A stretch of 64,000 nucleotides of DNA, taken from the NCBI GenBank assembly GCA_002328835.1, contig DCWN01000007.1, forward strand, positions 2,844 to 66,843. The letters are read 5' to 3'. Positions 45,355-52,754 of the stretch are shown one piece after another. The notes below the pieces were generated by a model. The model was not told the origin of the DNA and searched no databases. It was given only the letters and a program-made list of their open reading frames with translations. This DNA comes from Acidobacteria bacterium UBA2161 (GTDB lineage: Bacteria; Acidobacteriota; Vicinamibacteria; Vicinamibacterales; UBA823). Each line of letters starts with the position of its first letter. Within the stretch, counting starts at the first letter, position 1. A program made the translations under genes and the position numbers.

Positions 45355-46059
45355 TCAGTCGGCCGGCTTCTGCGCGACCAGTCGGACGAGCGCCGCCGGT
45401 CCGCGGTGCATCCCGTCGTCCAGCTCCACGACGCGGTCTTCGTAGTGGACGACCCGCAGCGGGCCGATCGCCTCGAACAGCTCGTTCGGTGCAAGCAGGG
45501 CCTCCGGACTCCGCGGGCCGAATGGCCCGCCCTTCTCGGGGTGATCGGTCGAGAAGTGCTCGAGGACGAAGTAGCCGCCCGGCTTGAGGGCCGCGACGAT
45601 GCGCGGAAGCAGTGCGCGATCCAGGTAGTAGAAGTCGGTGATGAGGTCCCACCGGTCCTGGCCGAGATCCCACTCGGAGAGATTGGCGACAACACCGTCG
45701 ATACCGACGCCCCGTGAGGCTGCCAGCTTGTCGGCCTCGGCCACTCCGACCGGCGAGATGTCGACGCCGGTCACATCGAAGCCAAGCTCGGCGATATAGA
45801 CCGCGTTGCGTCCCTCACCCATGGCAAGGACCAGTGCCTCGCCCTCGCCCAGGCGCCCGCCAATCTCTCGGAGGAATCGCGCCGGCGCCTCACCGTAGAG
45901 GTGGCCGTCACGCTCGAACCGGCTGTCCCAGCCGGCAGCGGTGTCCGCACCCATCTGGCGCATCTCGCGGCCCATGCCGCGGCGTTGGGCCTCCGCGCCG
46001 CCGGCGATCAGAATGCCGACAACGATGAAAACGGCTACGCTCCCCTTGAACCATCCCAT
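45355..46059 (-). CDS. SAM-dependent methyltransferase with signal-like N-terminus
   Basis: A 234-residue class I methyltransferase of the TehB/UbiE-like group. SAM-site motif I is VLAMGEGRNAVYIAELG, followed by DVTGVDIS; motif near AALKPGGYFVLEHF is also typical. The first 26 residues (KGSVAVFIVVGILIAGGAEAQ) look like a Sec signal peptide or membrane anchor, which is odd because SAM is not available outside the cytoplasm. It may stay anchored facing inward. The ATG at 46059 has GGGAG upstream; an ATG at 46086 would lengthen the N-terminus by nine residues. It is divergent from the cytochrome remnant. Confidence 0.8.
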   Translation of the reverse strand: MGWFKGSVAVFIVVGILIAGGAEAQRRGMGREMRQMGADTAAGWDSRFERDGHLYGEAPARFLREIGGRLGEGEALVLAMGEGRNAVYIAELGFDVTGVDISPVGVAEADKLAASRGVGIDGVVANLSEWDLGQDRWDLITDFYYLDRALLPRIVAALKPGGYFVLEHFSTDHPEKGGPFGPRSPEALLAPNELFEAIGPLRVVHYEDRVVELDDGMHRGPAALVRLVAQKPAD

Positions 46060-46190
46060 TCGGTCCGTCTCCCTCTGCCGCAACATCGGCGATTCGGTCC
46101 AGGGAGCCAGCCTACCATGCGAGAACCGCCCAAGCCGCCGCGGCGTCTAAGAGAACACCGATACCAGACTGACCCTGGGGGAGAGCGAGT

Positions 46191-46905
46191 ATGACGAGGC
46201 ACCGCGTGGCCGAACTCACGGGGAGAACGCTATGGCTCGCGGCAGCTCTTGGCGTCCTGCTGCCCACAGCCTTGCCACCTTCCGCGCAGGGCCAATCCCG
46301 CTACACGAACCTGCAAGTCCTGCCAGCCGACATCAGCCAGGCCGAGATGAACGAGATCATGCTCGCGAACCTGTAGGGCCTCGGCCTGCCGCGCCGCGCC
46401 AACGAGGGATGCTTCCACTGCCACGTCGGCTCGATCGACACGACGCGCCAGAACTGGGATTTCGCCTCCGACGAGAAGCCGGCGAAGGCGACGGCGCGGG
46501 TGATGATGTCGATGGTCCGTGAGATCAACGCCGGGTATCTCAACACGCTCGAGCGCCGCGCCACGCCCGAGGTTCGCGTCACCTGTGACACCTGCCACGC
46601 CGGCCGCGTGAACCCGATGCCGCTCTCCGAGCTCCTCGTGACGGAGTACGAGAACGACGACCTCGATGCCTTGACGTCGACCTACCGGACGGCGCGGTCC
46701 CGCTATTTTGCCTCCAATGCCTACGACTTCCGGGTCGACACCCTGATCGGTGTCGCCAACCGGCTGGTCGACATGGGCGAACTGGACGATGCAGCTGGCG
46801 CCCACGAACTGAATGTGGAGTTCTACGACGACGCCCGGGCGAACGGCGGCCTCATCCAGCTCCGGATGGTGCAGGCGCTCGAGGCCGACGGCGCCGACCA
46901 CTCGA
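46191..46905 (+). pseudogene. Multiheme-type cytochrome c gene remnant (nonsense codon, 3' truncation)
   Basis: The frame opens with a signal peptide (LPPSAQG) and NLQVLPADISQAEMNEIM, matching the photosynthetic-reaction-centre-type cytochrome c family common in Acidobacteriota. A TAG at 46374-46376 interrupts it just before the first heme motif. The same frame continues through GCFHCHVG and CDTCHAG (two CxxCH sites) and a helical tail. At about 46905 homology stops, and sequence antisense to an AAA+ gene follows. Both the stop codon and the missing 3' end mark it as non-functional, unless the TAG is a sequencing error. Confidence 0.8.
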
Positions 46906-47047
46906 AGAGCGGAAGGCCCAACTCGCTGCCGGCCGTCTCGAGCAGCGCGCGCACCCGTTCCTCTTCGACCGTCTCGATCGCCAGGAGCGGGTGCAGCGAC
47001 GCGATCAGCGTCTTAATGTCGTGAAGGCTCGTCGAGGCTGGTGTCAT
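46905..47047 (-). pseudogene. N-terminal fragment of a Ycf46-like AAA+ ATPase gene
   Basis: The ATG at 47047 overlaps the stop of the DsrE-like gene (ATGA). About 46 codons (IKTLIASLHPLLAIETVEEE, then RVRALLETAGSELGLPLFEWS) match, from memory, the start of Ycf46/CbbX-like AAA proteins. Then the sequence abruptly becomes antisense to the cytochrome remnant. No Walker motifs remain. This is a rearrangement junction between two damaged genes. Confidence 0.65.
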
Positions 47048-47724
47048 TCCCGCTTGTAGGCGAAGCCGTGAGCCTGGGCTCGCTCGATCGCCACGACCAT
47101 CGACGGAACGAGGATGACGCCGGGCAGGAGGTTCGCCAGCAGATCTGCCTGGATCGCGTCGGCCTCTCCACGTCCGGCACGCGCGAGCGCTCCAGAGAAC
47201 ACCCGGAGCGAGTTGGCACAGGTCAGGAACGTCACGCCACGCTCCTGGAGTGCCGAAATACTCATGCCAGGGGGAACCCGGTCTTCCGGCTGCGGCCGGT
47301 AGTACATGTTCCGGACGAGCGGCCGTCCGGTCGACGCGTCGGTGAGGCTCGCGAACTCGCCGATGGCGTACTTCTCCCACATCGCGTCGGTGAACGCCAG
47401 GAACTGGGTCGACCCCGGGTTGGGCGTATAGAGCGTGACGATCGCGTTGACGTCGGACTCGGCCACACCGAAGGTCTCCGTGTACGCGCGCATGTAGTTC
47501 CGCACGTGGGCGTACATCCCGCCGCCGCCGAGCGCCGGGCTATCGAAGAAATACTTGTACCTGCCGTTCAGCCCATCGAGAAAATCGTCGAGTCCGATCT
47601 TCTGGCTCACAACGGCGGCGCGAGCCTCGGCACTTCGCCAGGGGACGCTCGCGGCGGCAACGGCGGCGGCCATCCGGGCGAGGAAGCCGCGACGAGGGGT
47701 CGATCCAGTCGAGAACGATGTCAT
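47044..47724 (-). CDS. Tat-exported DsrE-like protein
   Basis: A 226-residue protein with a Tat signal (TPRRGFLARMAAAVAAASVP). The C-terminal half (PGMSISALQERGVTFLTCANSLRVF, cited as ALQERGVTFLTCANS) resembles DsrE/DsrF-like proteins involved in sulfur chemistry, with a Cys in the usual position. The exact role is unknown. The ATG at 47724 was chosen because the Tat motif begins there. A TATAAT hexamer lies about 60 bases upstream. It was followed by the now truncated AAA+ gene in an ATGA-coupled operon. Confidence 0.7.
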   Translation of the reverse strand: MTSFSTGSTPRRGFLARMAAAVAAASVPWRSAEARAAVVSQKIGLDDFLDGLNGRYKYFFDSPALGGGGMYAHVRNYMRAYTETFGVAESDVNAIVTLYTPNPGSTQFLAFTDAMWEKYAIGEFASLTDASTGRPLVRNMYYRPQPEDRVPPGMSISALQERGVTFLTCANSLRVFSGALARAGRGEADAIQADLLANLLPGVILVPSMVVAIERAQAHGFAYKRE

Positions 47725-47783
47725 CCGTTCACTCCTGCGACGGGCGTGTCGCGCCGAAAGAAACGAAGTTCTGGGAACGGACA

Positions 47784-47789
47784 ATTATA
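47784..47789 (-). promoter_or_regulatory. TATAAT -10-like element
   Basis: A perfect TATAAT on the minus strand lies upstream of the DsrE-like gene, between it and the end of the frameshifted methyltransferase. No clear -35 was found. Confidence 0.4.
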
Positions 47790-47838
47790 CCGGCGCGGGC
47801 GGGACGTCGTGTGACGTCGCCCACCAAAACCGGGCAGA

Positions 47839-48641
47839 TCAGTTCGGCCTCCGGGCGGTGATCAGGTGCATCCTCAGATCGAGCTGCAGCTTTCCGTCGC
47901 GCGTCAGGCTCTCGCGCTGGCGCCGCCAGTCGGCCAGCGCGGCGTCCCGCTGTGCGGCGTCTACCATGCCGATCAGCAGGGAGGCCGGAATGTCCGCCTC
48001 CGCCGGCACCGCGACGTCGAGGTCGCACTTCTTGACACCAACATCGTCAAATCCGGCCGAGGTCAATGTCTCGGTCACGAACGCCGGATCCCCCCACGAG
48101 CCAACTCGTTCCATCATGTCGGCGTCCCCCTGCTCAGGCGGCACCATGTACTTCCTGACGACGTGCGCCGGGTGCCAGACCATCGTGTCCTCCTGCTGCC
48201 AGGTGACGAGCCCGACGCGGCCACCCGGTTTCAGGTGACAACAGATGTTTCTCAATGCGGCCACCGGATCGTCGAAGAACATGATCCCGAACTGGCCAAC
48301 GCCGCGTCGAACAGACCGCCCGAAAACGGATCGATCTGGGCGTCGGCCAGCGCCAACTCGATATTGCCAAAACCGGCCTCCGCTTGACGTCGCTTGGCCA
48401 GGGCGAGCATCCCGTCGGGGATGTCGACGCCGGTGACGTGGCCGGTTGGCCCGATCGCCCGCGCCGCCGCCAGCGTGGTCTTACCACCGCCGCAGGCGAC
48501 GTCGAGAACGCGCTCACCCGGCTGCAGATTCAGCGCCTCCATGAGCGGCGCGGTCCCCGGGTCGCTGATATGCTCGGTGCGCGGCCAGGTCTCGGCCACG
48601 TCCTGCGCATTCCAGACTTCACGTTGTGCGTCGTTCGCCAT
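47839..48641 (-). pseudogene. SAM-dependent methyltransferase, single frameshift
   Basis: The 5' frame encodes RVLDVACGGGKTTLAAARAIG and VTGVDIPDGMLALAKRR (SAM site) up to LFDAALA near 48298. Homology then continues one frame over with FGIMFFDDPVAALRN and CCHLKPGGRVGLVTWQQ to a normal end. The join fits loss of one C in GCCCAG, leaving GCCAG (plus positions 48294-48297). Restoring it gives a full-length protein of about 268 residues (DAALAQFGIMFF). A ubiE/arsenite-methyltransferase-like substrate is possible. It could be a real mutation or an assembly indel. Confidence 0.82.
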
Positions 48642-48689
48642 CTCTCCGTCTCTCCTCGAGCTGAACTCCTGTCGTCGTTCGCTGATCGT

Positions 48690-48712
48690 CGCAGGCCTGA
48701 AGCCTGCGCCAC
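48690..48712 (+). repeat. Palindromic intergenic repeat, copy near alr-like gene
   Basis: CGCAGGCCTGAAGCCTGCG is followed by CCAC. It lies between the alanine-racemase-like stop and the frameshifted methyltransferase, with the same TGA loop and flank as the other copies. Confidence 0.6.
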
Positions 48713-48722
48713 AAGCTGCGGC

Positions 48723-49970
48723 CTAGACGACCCGCCGATGCAGCAGCGCGTTGAGCTTCGTCATGATCCAGTAGTCACGCCCGAGGCTTGTCTTGGTCGC
48801 GACCGAGATCGGCGTCACGTCGGGATGGTCGGGCCCGACGAGCGTCGCAATGTCGCCGACCTGCACGATCTGGTCGGATCCGACCTCGATGATCGTATGG
48901 TTCGAGCTGATGACGGCGACGACCGGATAGACCCGGTCGCCGACGAGCGCGGCGCAGTTGCCGGCAGCGTCGCGCGGGTAGCCGTCGGTATGGCCGATCG
49001 GAATTGTCGCGACCCAGGTCGGCCGCTCGGCAATGAATTGATGCCCGAAACTGACACCTTCACCTGTCGGGATCCGCTCGACCCGTGTGAGGCGGGCCCG
49101 CAAACGGAAGGTCGGCCGAATGTCCATGATGTCGGCGCCCGATGCGTCCCGGCGATAGCCATCCAGGCCGTAGATCGCGCCGCCGGGCCGGATCAGGTCC
49201 AGCTCGTGCGTCTCGGGCACGCGGACGATCTGCCCCGACGGCGCGCCGTGCAGGAGTCCGAGTTCGATCCCCTGGGCCCGCGCCTCCTCGACCGTCCGCT
49301 GGAACCGGCGGAGATGCTCGAGGTCGAACTGCGACCCGTCGTCCCGGCGGGCGCCCGAAAACATTGTGAAGGTCCCTTCGATCCGGACAGCCGGGCTCGC
49401 GGCCAGATCGGCGAGCCACGGCAGCGCGCGCGTGTGCGGCATCCCGATCCGGTTCATCCCGGTATCGACCATGACGTGAACCGGCACCGGGCTCGATGTG
49501 GCCGCCGCCACCCGTTCGATCTCGGCCCGGGCATCGTCCTGGTAGAGCGCCGGCCGGACGCCGTGGCGAACGACCTCCTCCATCTCGGTCGGCGAGAGGT
49601 GCGCCATCATCAAGATCGGCTTCGTAACGCCGACCGATCGAAGCGCGAGCGCCTCGTCGACACGCACGACGGCGAGGCCGGAGACCTCGTCCATCGCGTC
49701 GAGGATCGGACCGATCTCGCGCAGGCCGATCCCGTTCGCGTTGTTCTTGATGACCGCCATCAGCCGGCAGCCGGAGAACCGGTTCAGTTGGCGGACGTTG
49801 TTCCGGATCGCGTCGGCGATCACCTCGACCCAGGGATCGAAGCTGTCAGGGGCCGGCGTCCGCGCCCAGGGATCGGTGACCGTCGCCTGAGCCGCGACTG
49901 GTGCCGGTGAGATCGTCGTCGCACCCAGCAGCGCGCCCGTGGAGCTGATGAACCCTCGTCGATTCAGCAT
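48723..49970 (-). CDS. Tat-exported alanine racemase homologue with altered active site
   Basis: A 415-residue fold-type III PLP enzyme. The Tat signal is LNRRGFISSTGALLG. The PLP lysine is K75 (AVIKNNANGIG), and R174 (GMNRIG) fits the family. The position of the catalytic Tyr is Phe (VSF308G instead of VSYG), the second conserved Tyr is His (IGH327TDG), and the CMDQ-type loop is SSNH (355-358). These changes argue against ordinary alanine racemisation. A different amino acid, or another PLP reaction in the periplasm, is possible. It follows the DoxX-like gene by 19 bp with GAGGAGGGAG as Shine-Dalgarno. Confidence 0.85.
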   Translation of the reverse strand: MLNRRGFISSTGALLGATTISPAPVAAQATVTDPWARTPAPDSFDPWVEVIADAIRNNVRQLNRFSGCRLMAVIKNNANGIGLREIGPILDAMDEVSGLAVVRVDEALALRSVGVTKPILMMAHLSPTEMEEVVRHGVRPALYQDDARAEIERVAAATSSPVPVHVMVDTGMNRIGMPHTRALPWLADLAASPAVRIEGTFTMFSGARRDDGSQFDLEHLRRFQRTVEEARAQGIELGLLHGAPSGQIVRVPETHELDLIRPGGAIYGLDGYRRDASGADIMDIRPTFRLRARLTRVERIPTGEGVSFGHQFIAERPTWVATIPIGHTDGYPRDAAGNCAALVGDRVYPVVAVISSNHTIIEVGSDQIVQVGDIATLVGPDHPDVTPISVATKTSLGRDYWIMTKLNALLHRRVV

Positions 49971-49989
49971 CTCTCTCCCTCCTCTAGCA

Positions 49990-50415
49990 CTAGCCCGAAC
50001 GCGACTCCGTCGCCAGGTAGAACGCGGCGGCGGCCGCCGTGAAGACTGAAAAATCGAGCGGCGCCTTGACGCCCATCGCCGCGGCCATGCTCAGGGCGAA
50101 GATCGTCAGCAGGACGCCGCTCGCCAACGCCACCTCGCGCAGCTTGACGCCGATCAGGAGCGCCGCACCGAGCAGGGCCTCCGCCAAGGTCGCTGTCCAG
50201 GCCGCGACCGGCACCAGCATCGCCGGCAGGTACCAGACCAGCGTCGCCGTGTAGGCCTCGAAGCGATCCCAACTACCCCACGCCACGTTCGGATCGCCGA
50301 CCTCGCCCCAGATCCCGAAGCGGTCGGCGACCGCCGAAAGGAACGCCGCACCCAGCGCGACGCGCACGAACACGATCGCGGCTGTCCGGAGCGTCCCGGC
50401 GGCGAACCTGATCAT
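49990..50415 (-). CDS. DoxX-like four-helix membrane protein
   Basis: A 141-residue protein with about four hydrophobic helices (IVFVRVALGAAFLSAVADRFG; AWTATLAEALLGAALLIGVK; LLTIFALSMAAAMGVKAPLD). The layout matches the DoxX/SURF4-like family. The ATG overlaps the stop of the Sel1 gene by 4 bp. A redox or quinone-related role is a family guess. The alanine-racemase-like gene follows. Confidence 0.75.
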   Translation of the reverse strand: MIRFAAGTLRTAAIVFVRVALGAAFLSAVADRFGIWGEVGDPNVAWGSWDRFEAYTATLVWYLPAMLVPVAAWTATLAEALLGAALLIGVKLREVALASGVLLTIFALSMAAAMGVKAPLDFSVFTAAAAAFYLATESRSG

Positions 50416-51005
50416 CGCTCCCCCACCGGCTTCCATTCCGCGGCACGCCGCTCGGCCTCGGCGATCTGATCCGCGGTCAGGCGCTCCGCAAGCTCGTCCC
50501 GCTTCGCCGAAAAGAGGCGCTTCGAAAAGTCGGCCGTCGTTCCAGCGACCGCGAGCTCGAGCCACATATATGCCGCAACCTCGTCCTTCTCGATGCCCGC
50601 GCCGTACTCGTACATGTAGGCAAGGCCGGCCTGCGCCGGCGGATAGCCCTGGTCGGCGGCCAGCCGGTACCATCGCGCGGCGGCTTCGTCGTTCTCGCTT
50701 GCGCCCTCGACGCCACGGTTTCGGAAGTACATCAACCCCAGGTTGTACTGCGCCGGCCCGTACCCCTGCTCCGCCGACAGGCGGACCCATCGCAGCGCCT
50801 CCACCTCATCTTTCTCAACGCCGCGGCCGGCGTAGTACCGGCTGCCCAGTTCGTTTTGGGCGGCCGGGTCCCCCTGCTCGGCACGCGCCGTCAACTCCTC
50901 GGGGAGCTGCGCCGCGCCGACCGCCGCGGCCCACGCGGTAAGCACGATCGCAGAAAGAACGAGGCGCGTGCCGGAGTTCAGGCTCAACGAGCCGCCCCGC
51001 CCCAC
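50412..51005 (-). CDS. Secreted Sel1-repeat protein
   Basis: A 197-residue protein with a signal peptide (AIVLTAWAAAVGAAQ). Three Sel1/TPR-like repeats follow (AAQNELGSRYYAGRGVEKDE, AQYNLGLMYFRNRGVEG, AQAGLAYMYEYGAGIEKDE), then a helical tail. It probably mediates protein-protein contacts in the periplasm. Its start overlaps the end of the esterase remnant by 22 bp, and its stop overlaps the DoxX-like start (ATGA). Confidence 0.85.
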   Translation of the reverse strand: MGRGGSLSLNSGTRLVLSAIVLTAWAAAVGAAQLPEELTARAEQGDPAAQNELGSRYYAGRGVEKDEVEALRWVRLSAEQGYGPAQYNLGLMYFRNRGVEGASENDEAAARWYRLAADQGYPPAQAGLAYMYEYGAGIEKDEVAAYMWLELAVAGTTADFSKRLFSAKRDELAERLTADQIAEAERRAAEWKPVGER

Positions 51006-51391
51006 TGTTCCAGTATCCAGTCGCCGGCCGCGCGCAGCGGATCGACGTAGCCGCCCATCGTGAAGTGCCCGATGCCGCGAAGCTCGGTGAACCAGACCGG
51101 GTGGCTGCGGCCCTGGAGCGCGTCCCAGCTCCGCAAGGCCGGCTCGGCGATCTGCCGCATGAACCCTTCACCATAGTACGGCGTCCGGCCGCCCCCAGGA
51201 TGCAGCGCCAGGACCAGCGGCCGGGGATTGCTCACGTCGTAGCCGGACGGCACCGAGATCGCGTAGCGCATCCCGTCGGGCGCCGGCTCTGGAAAGACGA
51301 GCCGCTGGACGTCCGGGGATTGGGCAGGAAGCGAGGCAACCGCCGCGACAAAGAGGCCTGCGGCCAGGCACGCGCTTGGATTCATCGGCAT
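50984..51391 (-). pseudogene. Secreted esterase (alpha/beta-hydrolase) remnant with internal deletion
   Basis: A 135-residue frame with a signal peptide (VAAVASLPAQS) and the start of a PHB-depolymerase/dienelactone-type esterase (YAISVPSGYDVSNPRPLVLALHPGGG). After EPALRSWDA it jumps to LQGRSHPVWFTELRGIGHFT, the C-terminal His region. The nucleophile GxSxG and the acidic residue are missing, about 100 residues short. The deletion keeps frame, so the short protein may be made but should be inactive. It heads the Sel1-DoxX-alr-like operon. Confidence 0.7.
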
Positions 51392-51404
51392 TGGAAACCT
51401 TGGG

Positions 51405-51410
51405 ATTATA
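51405..51410 (-). promoter_or_regulatory. TATAAT -10-like element
   Basis: A perfect TATAAT on the minus strand lies 14 bases before the esterase-remnant ATG, in the short divergent region shared with the MtfA-like gene. It implies a very short leader for the operon. Confidence 0.45.
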
Positions 51411-51427
51411 GTCAGAATAGAGAATCG

Positions 51428-52447
51428 ATGGCCGAAGCCCCCCCCTACGCCGCCTGGGAACGACGGAGCCGACGCTGGGCAATCGCCTTCGCCGCGCTGA
51501 CCCTCCTCGTCTCAGGCCTTGTCGCCCTGGCGCTCATCGAAACCGGCCGGCCGGCTGGTCCGACCTGGCTGCTGACGTTCGTCCCTCCGCTTGGTGTCTA
51601 CGTCTGGCAGACCGCCAAGATCCGCAGCCGTCGAGCGATTCTGCACGAGCCGTTCCCCCGGGAGTGGGAAGCGGTGCTGCAGCGCGACGTCGTCTTCTTC
51701 CGGGCGCTCGACGCTGACGGCCAGCGGCGATTCCGCCGAGACCTCCAGGTGTTCGTCGGCGAGAAGCGGATCACCGGCATCCGCGTGCCGCTGGACGACA
51801 CGACCCGCGTCCTGGCCGCGGCGTCTGCCGTCATCCCGATCTTCGGATTTCCCGACTGGGAGTGGGATCAGATCAGCGAGGTGCTGGTCTACCCGACCCG
51901 GTTCGACGGCGACTTCGAGTTCGGCGACCAGCAGGGGAAGAACATCCTCGGGATGGTCGGCACCGGCAGCCTGAACCGGGTGATGATCCTGTCGAAACCC
52001 GATCTCGTCCGCGGCTTCCGGAACGCCACGGACAAGCGGAACGTCGGTGTCCACGAGTTCGCCCATCTGGTCGACAAGTCCGACGGCCGGATCGACGGCA
52101 TCCCCGGTGTCGGGCTCGAGCGCGACGCCGTCGAGCCGTGGATCGATCTCGTCCGGCGGAAGATGGCGGAGATCGACGACGGTCGATCTGACATCAACCG
52201 CTACGCCCTGACGAACGAAGCCGAGTTCTTCGCGGTGACGTCGGAGTACTTCTTCGAGCGGCCGGGCACGATGCGCCGGAAACACCCGGAGCTGTACGCG
52301 ACGATGGAGCGGGTGTTCGGCCAGGATCTCAAGACGCGCGCCAAGGCGATCCGACGCGAGCTGAAGCGCGGACGGGTGAAGTTCGGGCGGAACTCGCCCT
52401 GCCCCTGCGGCAGTGGGAAGAAGTTCAAGAAGTGCTGCCGGCAGTGA
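51428..52447 (+). CDS. MtfA-like zinc metallopeptidase with SEC-C tail
   Basis: A 339-residue protein. Two N-terminal membrane helices (about 17-38 and 45-62) precede an MtfA-type peptidase domain with HEFAH at 209-213 and the downstream Glu region EAEFFAVTSEYFFERP. The C-terminal 20 residues are a SEC-C zinc motif (NSPCPCGSGKKFKKCC), as on SecA, which can bind SecB or ribosomes. MtfA in E. coli is a cytosolic regulator-linked peptidase; membrane anchoring and the SEC-C tail are extra here. It is divergent from the esterase-remnant operon. The 3' end overlaps the small convergent frame at 52425. Confidence 0.88.
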   Translation: MAEAPPYAAWERRSRRWAIAFAALTLLVSGLVALALIETGRPAGPTWLLTFVPPLGVYVWQTAKIRSRRAILHEPFPREWEAVLQRDVVFFRALDADGQRRFRRDLQVFVGEKRITGIRVPLDDTTRVLAAASAVIPIFGFPDWEWDQISEVLVYPTRFDGDFEFGDQQGKNILGMVGTGSLNRVMILSKPDLVRGFRNATDKRNVGVHEFAHLVDKSDGRIDGIPGVGLERDAVEPWIDLVRRKMAEIDDGRSDINRYALTNEAEFFAVTSEYFFERPGTMRRKHPELYATMERVFGQDLKTRAKAIRRELKRGRVKFGRNSPCPCGSGKKFKKCCRQ

Positions 52448-52628
52448 CGGAGCAGGCCGCGGCGCCGGCCCCCGTCTCGCCCTTGCCCAGCATCAGACCG
52501 ATGACGGCGCCGCCGATCCCAAAGTAGATCTCGGCCAGCGGTGGATCGACCACCGTGATCGTCAGGTTCTGAATGTTCGTCATCGAGTACATCCCGAAGT
52601 CGATCCCGACGGCCAGCAGGAGCCCCAC
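52425..52628 (-). CDS. Small hydrophobic protein, start unclear (possible remnant)
   Basis: From GTG 52628 it encodes 67 residues with two hydrophobic stretches (GLLLAVGIDFGMYSM; AEIYFGIGGAVIGLMLGKG). The same frame stays open and hydrophobic upstream to about 52748 (YAALLTLFLGWAGAKTPAAG) but holds no usual start codon there. The real N-terminus may be lost or use a rare codon. It lies just after the quinoprotein stop. No family was recognised. Confidence 0.4.
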   Translation of the reverse strand: MGLLLAVGIDFGMYSMTNIQNLTITVVDPPLAEIYFGIGGAVIGLMLGKGETGAGAAACSVTAGSTS

Positions 52629-52754
52629 GAGCCCGGCCGCCTTGAAGCCGGCGGCCGGTGTCTTGGCCCCCGCCCAGCCGAGGAAGAGGGTAAGCAGCGC
52701 CGCGTATCGAGGAACGAACGGGCGTCTGTTCGGAACGACGAAACGACGTCAGAG

